A stretch of 14,080 nt of DNA from Candidatus Levyibacteriota bacterium. GTDB lineage: Bacteria; Patescibacteriota; Microgenomatia; Levybacterales; UBA12049. The notes below the pieces were generated by a model. The model had not been told where the DNA came from, did not search any database, and saw only the letters and a program-made list of their open reading frames with translations. Positions 1-5,582 of the stretch are shown here, piece after piece; position 1 is the first letter of the stretch, and each line of letters begins with the position of its first letter. The position numbers and the translations under genes were made by a program. The stretch is taken from assembly GCA_023245515.1 (NCBI GenBank), contig JAHFKE010000029.1:1-14080 (forward strand). Direction: 5' to 3'.

Positions 1-506
1 AATTCAATATGTCCTGCTTCAATTTTACTGACCAGATCTTCAACTCCCTTAGGATCTTCTGTTTGATTGGCGATAGCAACGCGTGTCAGTTTGCCTGTTC
101 CGTGGGGGAGAGTGAAGTTCCCTGAAACTCCTTTTTCCATGGTGTCCAGATGAAGCTCTACTGTTTCATCAAATTTTGCTCTTTTCAGTGTTTCGAGCAG
201 TGTAAGTGCTTCATCCAGCTTATATTTTTTATTTTTTTCAACACTGGCTGCTGTCTTAAGATAGCCTGTAGAGTGTTTTTGCTTTGCAGCCTTTTTGATT
301 TTTACCTTTTTCTTTTCAGTTTTGACTTCTGCCTCAGGTGTCTCAACAGCTTCAGTCTTTACCTCCTCTTTTTCAGCAGCACTCCCTGCAGCCTTTGCTT
401 TAGCAGCTTCAGCAGCTTTTTTTGCCTCGGCGCGAGCCTGGTCTTTCTTGGTCTGTTTTTTTTCAATTTCTTCGTCTCCGAATGATTTTACTCTGATTTT
501 ACCCAT
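1..506 (-). CDS. rplA: 50S ribosomal protein L1, partial (C-terminal end lies beyond window start)
   Basis: L1 forms the L1 stalk of the large ribosomal subunit and in many bacteria represses its own mRNA. The gene reads from ATG at 506-504 and runs off the window after 168 codons. The conserved part starts near residue 88 (SVEKNKKYKLDEALTLLETL) and continues through KFDETVELHLD, LPHGTGK and RVAIAN, matching the N-terminal half of the L1 domain. Ahead of it lie about 75 residues with no counterpart in E. coli L1: MGKIRVKSFGDEE, then a Lys/Ala/Glu-rich low-complexity stretch. Such extensions occur in CPR ribosomal proteins (family knowledge). It is last in the secE-nusG-rplK-rplA block, 77 bases after rplK, and has no Shine-Dalgarno sequence before its ATG. 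The identity is secure; the role of the extension is unknown. Confidence 0.95.
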   Translation of the reverse strand, partial: MGKIRVKSFGDEEIEKKQTKKDQARAEAKKAAEAAKAKAAGSAAEKEEVKTEAVETPEAEVKTEKKKVKIKKAAKQKHSTGYLKTAASVEKNKKYKLDEALTLLETLKRAKFDETVELHLDTMEKGVSGNFTLPHGTGKLTRVAIANQTEDPKGVEDLVSKIEAGHIE

Positions 507-509
507 AGG

Positions 510-579
510 TTAGGTTATAGGGGGTAGGTTGTAGGTGGTAGGGAATTTTTTCTACACCCTACGCACTACTCACTACGCC
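510..579. repeat. 7-bp-periodic inverted repeat between rplK and rplA
   Basis: The left arm consists of consecutive heptamers ATAGGGG, GTAGGTT, GTAGGTG, GTAGGGA (517-544, with a further TTAGGTT at 510-516). After a 7-base centre ATTTTTT come CTACACC, CTACGCA, CTACTCA, CTACGCC (552-579). The first four bases of each unit are nearly constant (GTAG or its complement CTAC) and the last three vary. In RNA the arms would fold into a hairpin of 4-bp GUAG/CUAC helices separated by 3-base internal loops. It fills almost the whole 77-base gap. There is no typical terminator U-tract after the stem. Function is unknown. Confidence 0.85.
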
Positions 580-583
580 CTCG

Positions 584-1006
584 TTACTCCACGCCAACGC
601 CCATCGATCTGGCTGCGCCTTCGACTATCCTTCTTGCCATTTCTACATCATCGGTGTTCATATCCTCCATCTTATCTTTGGCGATCTGTTCTGCCTGAGC
701 CTTAGTAATAGTAGCAATTTTCTCACGTCCTGGCTTCTGGCTGCCCTTGTCTTTTGCCATTGCTTTCTTGATCATTTCAGCAACTGGAGGCTTCTTGGTG
801 ATGAAGGTAAAAGTGCGGTCTTCAAAAACAGTAATAACAACAGGAAGCACATTGCCCTTTTGATCGGCTGTCTTATCGTTGAAAGCCTTGACGAATTCCA
901 TGATAGGAAGACCGTGTTGACCAAGAGCAGGTCCGACTGGAGGTGCTGGAGTTGCTTCTCCGGCTTTAATGTTAAGTTTTATGAGTGTTTTTATTTTCTT
1001 AGCCAT
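584..1006 (-). CDS. rplK: 50S ribosomal protein L11
   Basis: L11 binds the GTPase-associated region of 23S rRNA at the base of the stalk that recruits translation factors. The 140-residue product is the normal family length. The N-terminal domain holds the conserved PPVGPALGQ at residues 22-30, followed by GLPIMEFVKAFN, and the RNA-binding C-terminal domain ends in the usual ARSMGV form. The start is the ATG at 1006; no Shine-Dalgarno sequence precedes it. It is third in the block after nusG (79-base gap) and is flanked on both sides by heptamer-built inverted repeats. Confidence 0.98.
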   Translation of the reverse strand: MAKKIKTLIKLNIKAGEATPAPPVGPALGQHGLPIMEFVKAFNDKTADQKGNVLPVVITVFEDRTFTFITKKPPVAEMIKKAMAKDKGSQKPGREKIATITKAQAEQIAKDKMEDMNTDDVEMARRIVEGAARSMGVGVE

Positions 1007-1023
1007 AATTTAGGTTGTGGCTC

Positions 1024-1081
1024 GTAGGGGGTAGGAAGTAGAGAATTCTAATTCTACGTGCTACAGCCTACGCGCTACGTG
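1024..1081. repeat. 7-bp-periodic inverted repeat between nusG and rplK
   Basis: Three heptamers GTAGGGG, GTAGGAA, GTAGAGA (1024-1044), a 9-base centre ATTCTAATT (1045-1053), then four heptamers CTACGTG, CTACAGC, CTACGCG, CTACGTG (1054-1081). The architecture equals the element at 510-579 although the variable bases differ, so this is a second member of one family. It fills most of the 79-base nusG-rplK gap and would be transcribed within the operon mRNA. Whether it acts as an RNA structure or a DNA repeat cannot be told from sequence. Confidence 0.85.
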
Positions 1082-1085
1082 CTTT

Positions 1086-1685
1086 CTAGAGTTTTTTAAC
1101 TTGTAAAAAGTCGAGTTCTACAGGTGTTTCACGGCCAAAGATGCTGACTAGTACCTTGAGCTTACCACGTGCTTCATCAATAGAATCGATGGTTCCCAAG
1201 AAATCGTTGAACGGACCATCGGTGATCTTAACTGCTTCACCAACAACAAAAGAAACTTTGTACATTGGTTCTTCTTGGTCCATGAATTTCTGAATAGCTG
1301 CGACTTCTTTTTCAGAAATTGGGGTTGGCTTGTTGCCGTTTCCACCTCCGATGAAAGAGGTAACACCCTGTGTGCTTCGTACCATGACCCATGTTTCGTC
1401 ATCCATGATCATTTTCACCAGAACATAACCTGGGAAGATCTTTTCTTTTACTGTTTCTTTTTTCCCCTGGGACACTTTAATAGTATTTCTAGTCGGAACG
1501 ATAATATCGAAGATCCTGTCTTCAAAATGCATAGCTTCAACGCGCTGCTTAAGAGAGCGGGCTACTTTATTTTCGTGACCTGCATACGTGTGGAGAATGT
1601 ACCACTTGGCGATATCCTCATTAGGATGTTTTGCCTTTGGCTCTGTTACTTCTTCTACGATTGGATCTGTCTGTGTATCAGTCAT
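1086..1685 (-). CDS. nusG: Transcription termination/antitermination factor NusG
   Basis: NusG binds the RNA polymerase clamp, suppresses pausing and couples polymerase to Rho or the ribosome. The 199-residue product has a short acidic N-terminal tail (1-25), an NGN domain starting at WYILHTYAGHENKVA (residue 28) and containing FPGYVLV (84-90), then a C-terminal KOW domain with VGEAVKITDGPF (148-159). The order and length are typical. It starts 4 bases after the secE stop codon, so the two are surely co-transcribed. No Shine-Dalgarno sequence precedes the ATG, suggesting translation by reinitiation or coupling (inference). Confidence 0.98.
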   Translation of the reverse strand: MTDTQTDPIVEEVTEPKAKHPNEDIAKWYILHTYAGHENKVARSLKQRVEAMHFEDRIFDIIVPTRNTIKVSQGKKETVKEKIFPGYVLVKMIMDDETWVMVRSTQGVTSFIGGGNGNKPTPISEKEVAAIQKFMDQEEPMYKVSFVVGEAVKITDGPFNDFLGTIDSIDEARGKLKVLVSIFGRETPVELDFLQVKKL

Positions 1686-1689
1686 AAGT

Positions 1690-1878
1690 TTAAGTAAAGT
1701 TCAATATAAATTCCATTGTCTTTGCAAAGATGAAATCAACTCCTCCTATGTAGAGGCCAACTAGTACGCTTAATATGATAACAATCAGGGTAAGTCTGAT
1801 TACATCCTTGCGTGTTGGCCACACAACTAGCTTTAATTCACTATACGTTTCGCGTAAGAAAGCTGTTGGTTTCACCAT
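1690..1878 (-). CDS. secE: Preprotein translocase subunit SecE
   Basis: SecE is the small clamp subunit of the SecYEG membrane channel. The product is 62 residues, the short single-helix form common outside the gamma-proteobacteria. It contains the amphipathic motif ELKLVVWPTRKDV (residues 14-26), in which Trp-Pro-Thr is the family hallmark, followed by one transmembrane helix at about 28-50. It is the first gene of the block and overlaps nothing. The predicted transcript start near 1925 gives a 5' leader of about 47 bases, unlike the leaderless genes elsewhere in the window. Confidence 0.97.
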   Translation of the reverse strand: MVKPTAFLRETYSELKLVVWPTRKDVIRLTLIVIILSVLVGLYIGGVDFIFAKTMEFILNFT

Positions 1879-1931
1879 GTTCTAAAACAAAGAACACCCT
1901 ACACAGTAAGTATGTGTTCGGGATTGAAGCT

Positions 1932-1961
1932 ATTGTATCAAATAACAGGTGGTTGTGTAAA
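1932..1961 (-). promoter_or_regulatory. Promoter of the secE-nusG-rplK-rplA operon
   Basis: On the minus strand TTTACA (1961-1956) and TACAAT (1937-1932) are 18 bases apart, each one mismatch from the sigma-70 consensus. Transcription should start near 1925. No tRNA gene is visible upstream of secE, a place where many bacteria have one. Confidence 0.75.
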
Positions 1962-1965
1962 GACT

Positions 1966-2376
1966 TCAAAAATTTTCGAGTAGGACTACTTCTAGCTCTT
2001 TAAATTTTTTCAATCTTACATCGTTGGTAAGAAAGCGAGTTGCCTTTTTGGAAAGGCTGGTAGCGAGTTGAACTGAATCGGGGAGGCGAAAGCCGTAGTC
2101 TCGGCGGATCCTTGCAGCTTCAATAGCTATGTCATTTGTCAGATCAGAAATAGTCAGATTGGATATCTCTAATAAAAAATCTTTTAACTCTACGATTTCT
2201 TTCTCTGATCTTTTAAAAGAAAGTAATTCTATAGAGGTAATAACGCTGGTGACTGCTTTTATTTTATTATTAGCTAATTGAGTAAATATCTTTTTTGCAG
2301 GAAGGCCAAAATGATCATGTTGGTGAAAGTAGTAAATAAAAATATTAGTATCTAATCCAATTAATTTATTTTTCAT
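1966..2376 (-). CDS. VapC-type PIN-domain toxin (ribonuclease)
   Basis: PIN-domain toxins are Mg2+-dependent endoribonucleases that stop translation, often by cutting tRNA or rRNA. The 136-residue product has the acidic PIN signature: Asp9 in GLDTNIFIYYF, Glu50 in SVITSIELLSF, Asp100 in RLPDSVQLATS and Asp119 in FLTNDVRL. All four catalytic acids are present, so it should be active. The ATG lies 11 bases inside the preceding antitoxin gene, the normal coupled layout for a type II toxin-antitoxin pair. It ends in TGA, showing that UGA is a stop here. Its target RNA cannot be predicted. Confidence 0.92.
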   Translation of the reverse strand: MKNKLIGLDTNIFIYYFHQHDHFGLPAKKIFTQLANNKIKAVTSVITSIELLSFKRSEKEIVELKDFLLEISNLTISDLTNDIAIEAARIRRDYGFRLPDSVQLATSLSKKATRFLTNDVRLKKFKELEVVLLENF

Positions 2377-2611
2377 GCCATTCGTTTCTCATTTTTTCAA
2401 GCTCTTTAATTGGATCCCCGCCTTTCCATGCATTTTTCATTAATCCGTAACCTCTTTCAACCCAATCTTTATCAGAAGCTTTAATTTTTATAGTATCGGC
2501 ATCTATTGAATAGACCATCACTTTTCTCCCGGGTTTTAATCCTTTTATCTTCTCTCTTACTTCCTTGGGGAGGACAATTTGATTTTTGGTGCCAATCGTA
2601 ACAACTTGCAT
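2366..2611 (-). CDS. AbrB/SpoVT-fold antitoxin of the PIN toxin
   Basis: This 81-residue protein would neutralise the downstream PIN toxin and repress the pair. The N-terminal half is a swapped-hairpin AbrB domain: TIGTKNQIVLPKEVREKI (residues 5-22) and LKPGRKVMV. The C-terminal half (about 45-81), rich in Trp, Lys and Glu, is where the toxin-binding segment normally lies. The ATG at 2611 follows a near-consensus promoter whose -10 box ends 9 bases upstream, so the mRNA should be leaderless. The pair could be a chromosomal stability or stress module or a recently moved one; nothing in the flanks shows mobility. Confidence 0.9.
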   Translation of the reverse strand: MQVVTIGTKNQIVLPKEVREKIKGLKPGRKVMVYSIDADTIKIKASDKDWVERGYGLMKNAWKGGDPIKELEKMRNEWHEK

Positions 2612-2620
2612 AGTATGTCA

Positions 2621-2649
2621 AATATATCAAAAAATGACGTACCTGTCAA
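2621..2649 (-). promoter_or_regulatory. Promoter and likely autoregulatory site of the toxin-antitoxin pair
   Basis: TTGACA (2649-2644) is a perfect -35 box, 17 bases from TATATT (2626-2621), which ends 9 bases before the antitoxin ATG. TGTCAA occurs twice on the plus strand (2616-2621 and 2644-2649, 28 bases apart), and TGAC/GTCA half-sites overlap the -35 box. These are candidate AbrB-type operator sites (inference). Confidence 0.8.
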
Positions 2650-2683
2650 GGCCTAATTATTTGAGGAGGATGGTTGAGGGAAT

Positions 2684-3613
2684 TTAAAGATGTCTTGTCT
2701 GCCTTTTTTGTTTTTCCTCTTCTCGTCTTCGTCTATAGCGAAGGTCATCTAAGAGCTCGTCCATTGTGGGATATCTGGCTTGAGGGTCTATCTGCATGGC
2801 TCGTCTGATAACAGGTTCTATTGCTTCATGGAGATGGGTCATCTCCTGGGGAATGAGTAATTCAAATGATGGTAGTGGCTTTTCTTTGCCCTGGATGAGA
2901 TTAAAAGAGGGATGCTCGATATGTATTGTGTCTGAGTTTGCTTCGTCACCAAATAGCCTTATTCCTGTGAAGGCAGTATAAGCTACGCCAAGGCCCCATC
3001 CGTATTGGTCGTGAGCAGGTGTGGGTGATAAAGATTGAATAGCTTCCGGAGCTGCATACGTATGTGTCATATGGAACCATTCACCTTCTCTTATTGCGCC
3101 ATTTTCATTGACATGAACTGCTCCTCCAAAGTCAGCAAGCTTTCCTGCTATTCCCATTCTACGATGTTTATAAATGAGTATATTTTTGGGTTTTATGTCT
3201 GCATGTACTATGCCCTGATCATGAAGTGTTGCTACGGCATGTGCTACACCCTCGCTTAGTGCATAGGCTCTCTCGGGGGAAATTTGATCGTCCACAAGAT
3301 TCCATAAATCGGTCCTTGCCAACGGAGTAACCATAAATGGCGTGCCCCGTTGAGAAAAGAGAGCTTCTCTGTGGTAGTCAAATAAAACAACCGGAGTTAT
3401 GTTAGGATGTGAAACTTCTCTCTGAATTGCCGCTTCTTTTATCAGGTTCTCCTCTATTATTTCATCTTCTTCTAAGTGGGGTAGCTTGATCGCATACCTG
3501 GTCGTGTTTTCTCTTGCTTGGTATACTGATCCCCATGCTCCCTTGCCAAGTCTTTTCCCTTGTTGAAATGTTCTCCCGGTTATTTCACCGCTGATTAATT
3601 TTTCGTATGGCAT
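2684..3613 (-). CDS. Soluble eukaryotic-like Ser/Thr protein kinase
   Basis: The 309-residue product is essentially one Hanks-type kinase domain. Visible motifs in order: glycine loop LGKGAWGSVYQ (22-32), ATP-anchoring Lys43 in YAIKLP, a likely helix-C Glu60, HPNI (69-72), catalytic loop HADIKPKNIL (137-146) with Asp139, Lys141 and Asn144, DFG at 161-163, APE at 178-180, Asp192 and the terminal Arg260. All catalytic residues are present. The usual HRD Arg is Ala138, so this is not an RD kinase and may not need activation-loop phosphorylation (family knowledge, inference here). There is no membrane helix or PASTA sensor; the tail is a basic/acidic stretch. No phosphatase or FHA gene is adjacent, so the substrate is unknown. 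Confidence 0.93.
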   Translation of the reverse strand: MPYEKLISGEITGRTFQQGKRLGKGAWGSVYQARENTTRYAIKLPHLEEDEIIEENLIKEAAIQREVSHPNITPVVLFDYHREALFSQRGTPFMVTPLARTDLWNLVDDQISPERAYALSEGVAHAVATLHDQGIVHADIKPKNILIYKHRRMGIAGKLADFGGAVHVNENGAIREGEWFHMTHTYAAPEAIQSLSPTPAHDQYGWGLGVAYTAFTGIRLFGDEANSDTIHIEHPSFNLIQGKEKPLPSFELLIPQEMTHLHEAIEPVIRRAMQIDPQARYPTMDELLDDLRYRRRREEEKQKRQTRHL

Positions 3614-3623
3614 ATCGTGGGGA

Positions 3624-3652
3624 ATTATAATAAACGTTGGGTAAAAAGTCTA
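3624..3652 (-). promoter_or_regulatory. Promoter of the protein kinase gene
   Basis: TAGACT (3652-3647) and a perfect TATAAT (3629-3624) are 17 bases apart within the 44-base gap after glmS. The -10 box ends 10 bases before the kinase ATG, so the transcript should have a leader of only a few bases. Confidence 0.75.
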
Positions 3653-3657
3653 CAAAG

Positions 3658-5478
3658 TTATTTGACGGTAACGCTCTTTGCGAGGTTGCGGGGTTTGTCA
3701 GGGTCGAGTTTTTTTATAACTGCCAGATAGTAGGCGAGGAGCTGGAAGGGGACTACGTGAGTAATCAGAGGTGATCCTAAATCTTTCACCTCTATCCATT
3801 GATCGAAAACTGGGGACTTCTTGGATGAGATTCCGACAATGACACCTCCGCGCGCTTTAATTTCTGTAGCATTTGAGATAATTGCATCATGGGTTTCGTC
3901 GTTTGGCGCCAGCACGATGCAGGGCGTTCCCTTGTCGATGAGCGCGATTGTGCCATGTTTTAATTCTCCTCCGGGCAAACCTTCGGTATGGATGTAGCTT
4001 ACTTCTTTGATTTTGAGTGCCCCTTCAAGTGCGGTGGCATATGCTCCGCCCCGCCCAATAACATAGATATGTTCTTTGCTTGAGAGGAACTTAGCGACTT
4101 TCTTGATTTGCGTGAGGGATGGCTGCTTAATCAGTCGATCTATCTCTTTGACTGTTTGGAGGAGTAGTCTTTTAGCCTCATCAAGCTTGTCTGCCAGGGC
4201 GTAGGAGAGCATGATGAGGATTGCGATTTTGGCGATGTAGGCTTTGGTGGAGGCGACTGCTTTTTCAGGACCTGCGCCTAGAAGGAGCTTATGATCTCCC
4301 ATGCGGTAGATTGTTGACCCCAATACATTGACGATAGACATAATGGTGCTACCTTTTTTCTTTGCGTGATTCAGAGGCTCAACAACATCAATTGTTTCAC
4401 CGCTTTGGGAAAGGGGAATGATAAGGCTGTTGGGTGTTAAAAAATCCTCAAGATAGTTAAATTCTGATGCAGGCGCTGTATTCACATGGTGCTTGGCGAT
4501 GTTTGAAAAAAGATATGTTCCCGCAAGACATGCGTGAAAGGCAGTTCCGGATCCGATGAAAAAGGTTCCCTTCGCCTTCTTTATAATAGTAGCCAGCTCA
4601 ACGATCTTATTGGTATAGCTTTTGGCTATGGTCTCGATTATCAATGGCTGTTCATTGATTTCCTTGAGCATGAAGTGCTTGTACTTTCCTCTGACTGCCT
4701 GCTCAATATCCCATGAAACGGTTTCGATCTCAGGCTTTAATGCTTTGCCATCCAAAAGAGAAAAGAGCTCAACTGAACTTCCAAGTCTTACCATTTCATT
4801 GTCCTTCATAAAGATAACCTTTTTTGTGTGGGGGAGAATTCCGGCAGAATCTGATGCCAAAAATAATTCATCTTTACCGACCCCTACGATAAGGGGCGAG
4901 CCATTTTTGGCAGCGACAATCTCTGAGGAGTTTGTATTGATAGCGACGATTGCATTTAATCCGTTAAGCTGATTAAAGGTTTTACGCATTGCGTCAAGGA
5001 GCGACATTTTTTTATTCAGAACATAATTTTCTAATAGGTGGGGGATAATCTCTGTGTCTGTCTCGGATTTAAATTTGTGACCGTCTTGAATGAGTTTTTC
5101 TTTGATTCCATGATAGTTCTCGATTATTCCGTTATGGAGAACTGCGATTTGGTCTGTGCAATCAAGGTGGGGATGAGAGTTTGGGACTGTCACACCACCG
5201 TGTGTCGCCCAGCGAGTATGCCCGATACCGAGTTGAGAGTTGAGGGTTGAGAATTTAGAATTAAAGAGTTTTGCAGGAAGCTTTCCAACTTGCTTTTCAA
5301 TTTCGATTCTCCCTTTATTCTTAATTCTTGACACGTCCTGAGCCTGTCGAATGGATTCTTGCTTCTGAATAGCGATTCCCCACGAATCATAGCCTCTATA
5401 TTCAAGAGTCTTTAAACCCTCGAAGATGATTTGAGAGGCATTTGGTTTGCTTCCTATATAGCCAAATATACCGCACAT
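3658..5478 (-). CDS. glmS: Glutamine-fructose-6-phosphate aminotransferase (isomerizing)
   Basis: GlmS makes glucosamine-6-phosphate from fructose-6-phosphate and glutamine, the entry to UDP-GlcNAc and peptidoglycan. The start is fixed by MCGIFGYIG: Cys2 becomes the N-terminal nucleophile of the glutaminase domain. That domain also shows HTRWATHG (87-94), HNGII (115-119) and SETDTE (138-143). Two SIS domains follow (GSGTAFHACL, SQSGETIDVV; then GRGGAYATALEGALKIKE, GGELKHG), and the C terminus is NLAKSVTVK with the ring-opening Lys. All key residues are present in 606 residues. Compared with E. coli GlmS, the segment between EYRGYDS and HTRWATHG is longer by roughly 15 residues, made of two repeat-encoded inserts (about 42-52 and 72-82) in a surface-loop region. 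It should be functional. It is transcribed divergently from the gene at 5583. Confidence 0.97.
   Translation of the reverse strand: MCGIFGYIGSKPNASQIIFEGLKTLEYRGYDSWGIAIQKQESIRQAQDVSRIKNKGRIEIEKQVGKLPAKLFNSKFSTLNSQLGIGHTRWATHGGVTVPNSHPHLDCTDQIAVLHNGIIENYHGIKEKLIQDGHKFKSETDTEIIPHLLENYVLNKKMSLLDAMRKTFNQLNGLNAIVAINTNSSEIVAAKNGSPLIVGVGKDELFLASDSAGILPHTKKVIFMKDNEMVRLGSSVELFSLLDGKALKPEIETVSWDIEQAVRGKYKHFMLKEINEQPLIIETIAKSYTNKIVELATIIKKAKGTFFIGSGTAFHACLAGTYLFSNIAKHHVNTAPASEFNYLEDFLTPNSLIIPLSQSGETIDVVEPLNHAKKKGSTIMSIVNVLGSTIYRMGDHKLLLGAGPEKAVASTKAYIAKIAILIMLSYALADKLDEAKRLLLQTVKEIDRLIKQPSLTQIKKVAKFLSSKEHIYVIGRGGAYATALEGALKIKEVSYIHTEGLPGGELKHGTIALIDKGTPCIVLAPNDETHDAIISNATEIKARGGVIVGISSKKSPVFDQWIEVKDLGSPLITHVVPFQLLAYYLAVIKKLDPDKPRNLAKSVTVK
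5232..5259. repeat. In-frame heptamer tandem repeat inside glmS
   Basis: On the plus strand GTTGAGA, GTTGAGG and GTTGAGA follow each other (5232-5252), then ATTTAGA. Three 7-bp units equal seven codons, so the glmS frame is kept; they encode part of residues 72-82. The period and the junction GAGAATT resemble the GTAGNNN element at 1024-1081, but no opposing arm is present. The encoded residues have no equivalent in E. coli GlmS. Confidence 0.7.
5334..5351 (-). repeat. 18-bp dispersed repeat, copy A (inside glmS)
   Basis: The minus strand reads TTCGACAGGCTCAGGACG. It matches copy B at 12836-12853 in 16 of 18 bases but is read in a different frame, here giving IRQAQD near residues 42-47. This argues for a DNA repeat rather than protein homology. 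Two ATTCTTR heptamers (5317-5330) lie directly beside it. Similar TTCGACARGCTCAGG strings are frequent in many CPR genomes (my recollection, not checked). Confidence 0.75.
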
Positions 5479-5484
5479 AGTTTT

Positions 5485-5490
5485 ATTCTA
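5485..5490 (-). promoter_or_regulatory. Possible -10 box of glmS
   Basis: TAGAAT on the minus strand ends 6 bases before the glmS ATG, the same placement as at other genes here. No recognisable -35 box lies at the right distance, so this is tentative. No glmS ribozyme is possible within the 104-base gap. Confidence 0.35.
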
Positions 5491-5503
5491 TCTAGTAAAC
5501 CAG

Positions 5504-5545
5504 CCGCCCCTGTCTCGCTTTGCTCGCAGGCGGGTTCGGCCCCGC
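5504..5545. repeat. GC-rich nested hairpins in the glmS divergent gap
   Basis: A GC-rich patch in an otherwise AT-rich gap contains two overlapping stems: CCGCCCCTG (5504-5512) with CAGGCGG (5527-5533), and GCGGG (5530-5534) with CCCGC (5541-5545) around TTCGGC. The two share bases, so they are mutually exclusive. It lies between divergent starts, where a terminator is not expected. It is probably a small repeat or a regulatory DNA site. Confidence 0.5.
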
Positions 5546-5563
5546 ACATTGCTTTCCTATTTA

Positions 5564-5572
5564 TGCTATTAT
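5564..5572 (+). promoter_or_regulatory. Extended -10 promoter of the two-unit protein gene
   Basis: TGCTATTAT is an extended -10 element (TG-N-TATTAT). It ends 10 bases before the ATG at 5583. No good -35 box is seen, which is usual for extended -10 promoters. An overlapping TATAAC (5570-5575) is an alternative. Confidence 0.55.
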
Positions 5573-5582
5573 AACACCAAGT

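Noticed and set aside
683..697. Possible third copy of the 18-bp repeat inside rplK (GCCTGAGCC)
   Set aside because: Only a short core matches and the codons are ordinary L11 sequence of normal length.
1879..1965. tRNA or rpmG gene upstream of secE
   Set aside because: The gap is under 90 bases, has no cloverleaf or TTCGANNC-type arm in place, and is occupied by the operon promoter.
1966..5478. A linked defence or signalling island of toxin-antitoxin, kinase and glmS
   Set aside because: The toxin-antitoxin pair and the kinase have their own convincing promoters, glmS starts in a separate divergent gap, and nothing in the sequences ties their functions together.
5520..5582. Upstream in-frame TTG extension (21 codons) of the two-unit protein gene
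   Set aside because: It would run through the GC hairpin patch and the -10 box; the ATG at 5583 has a promoter at the right distance.
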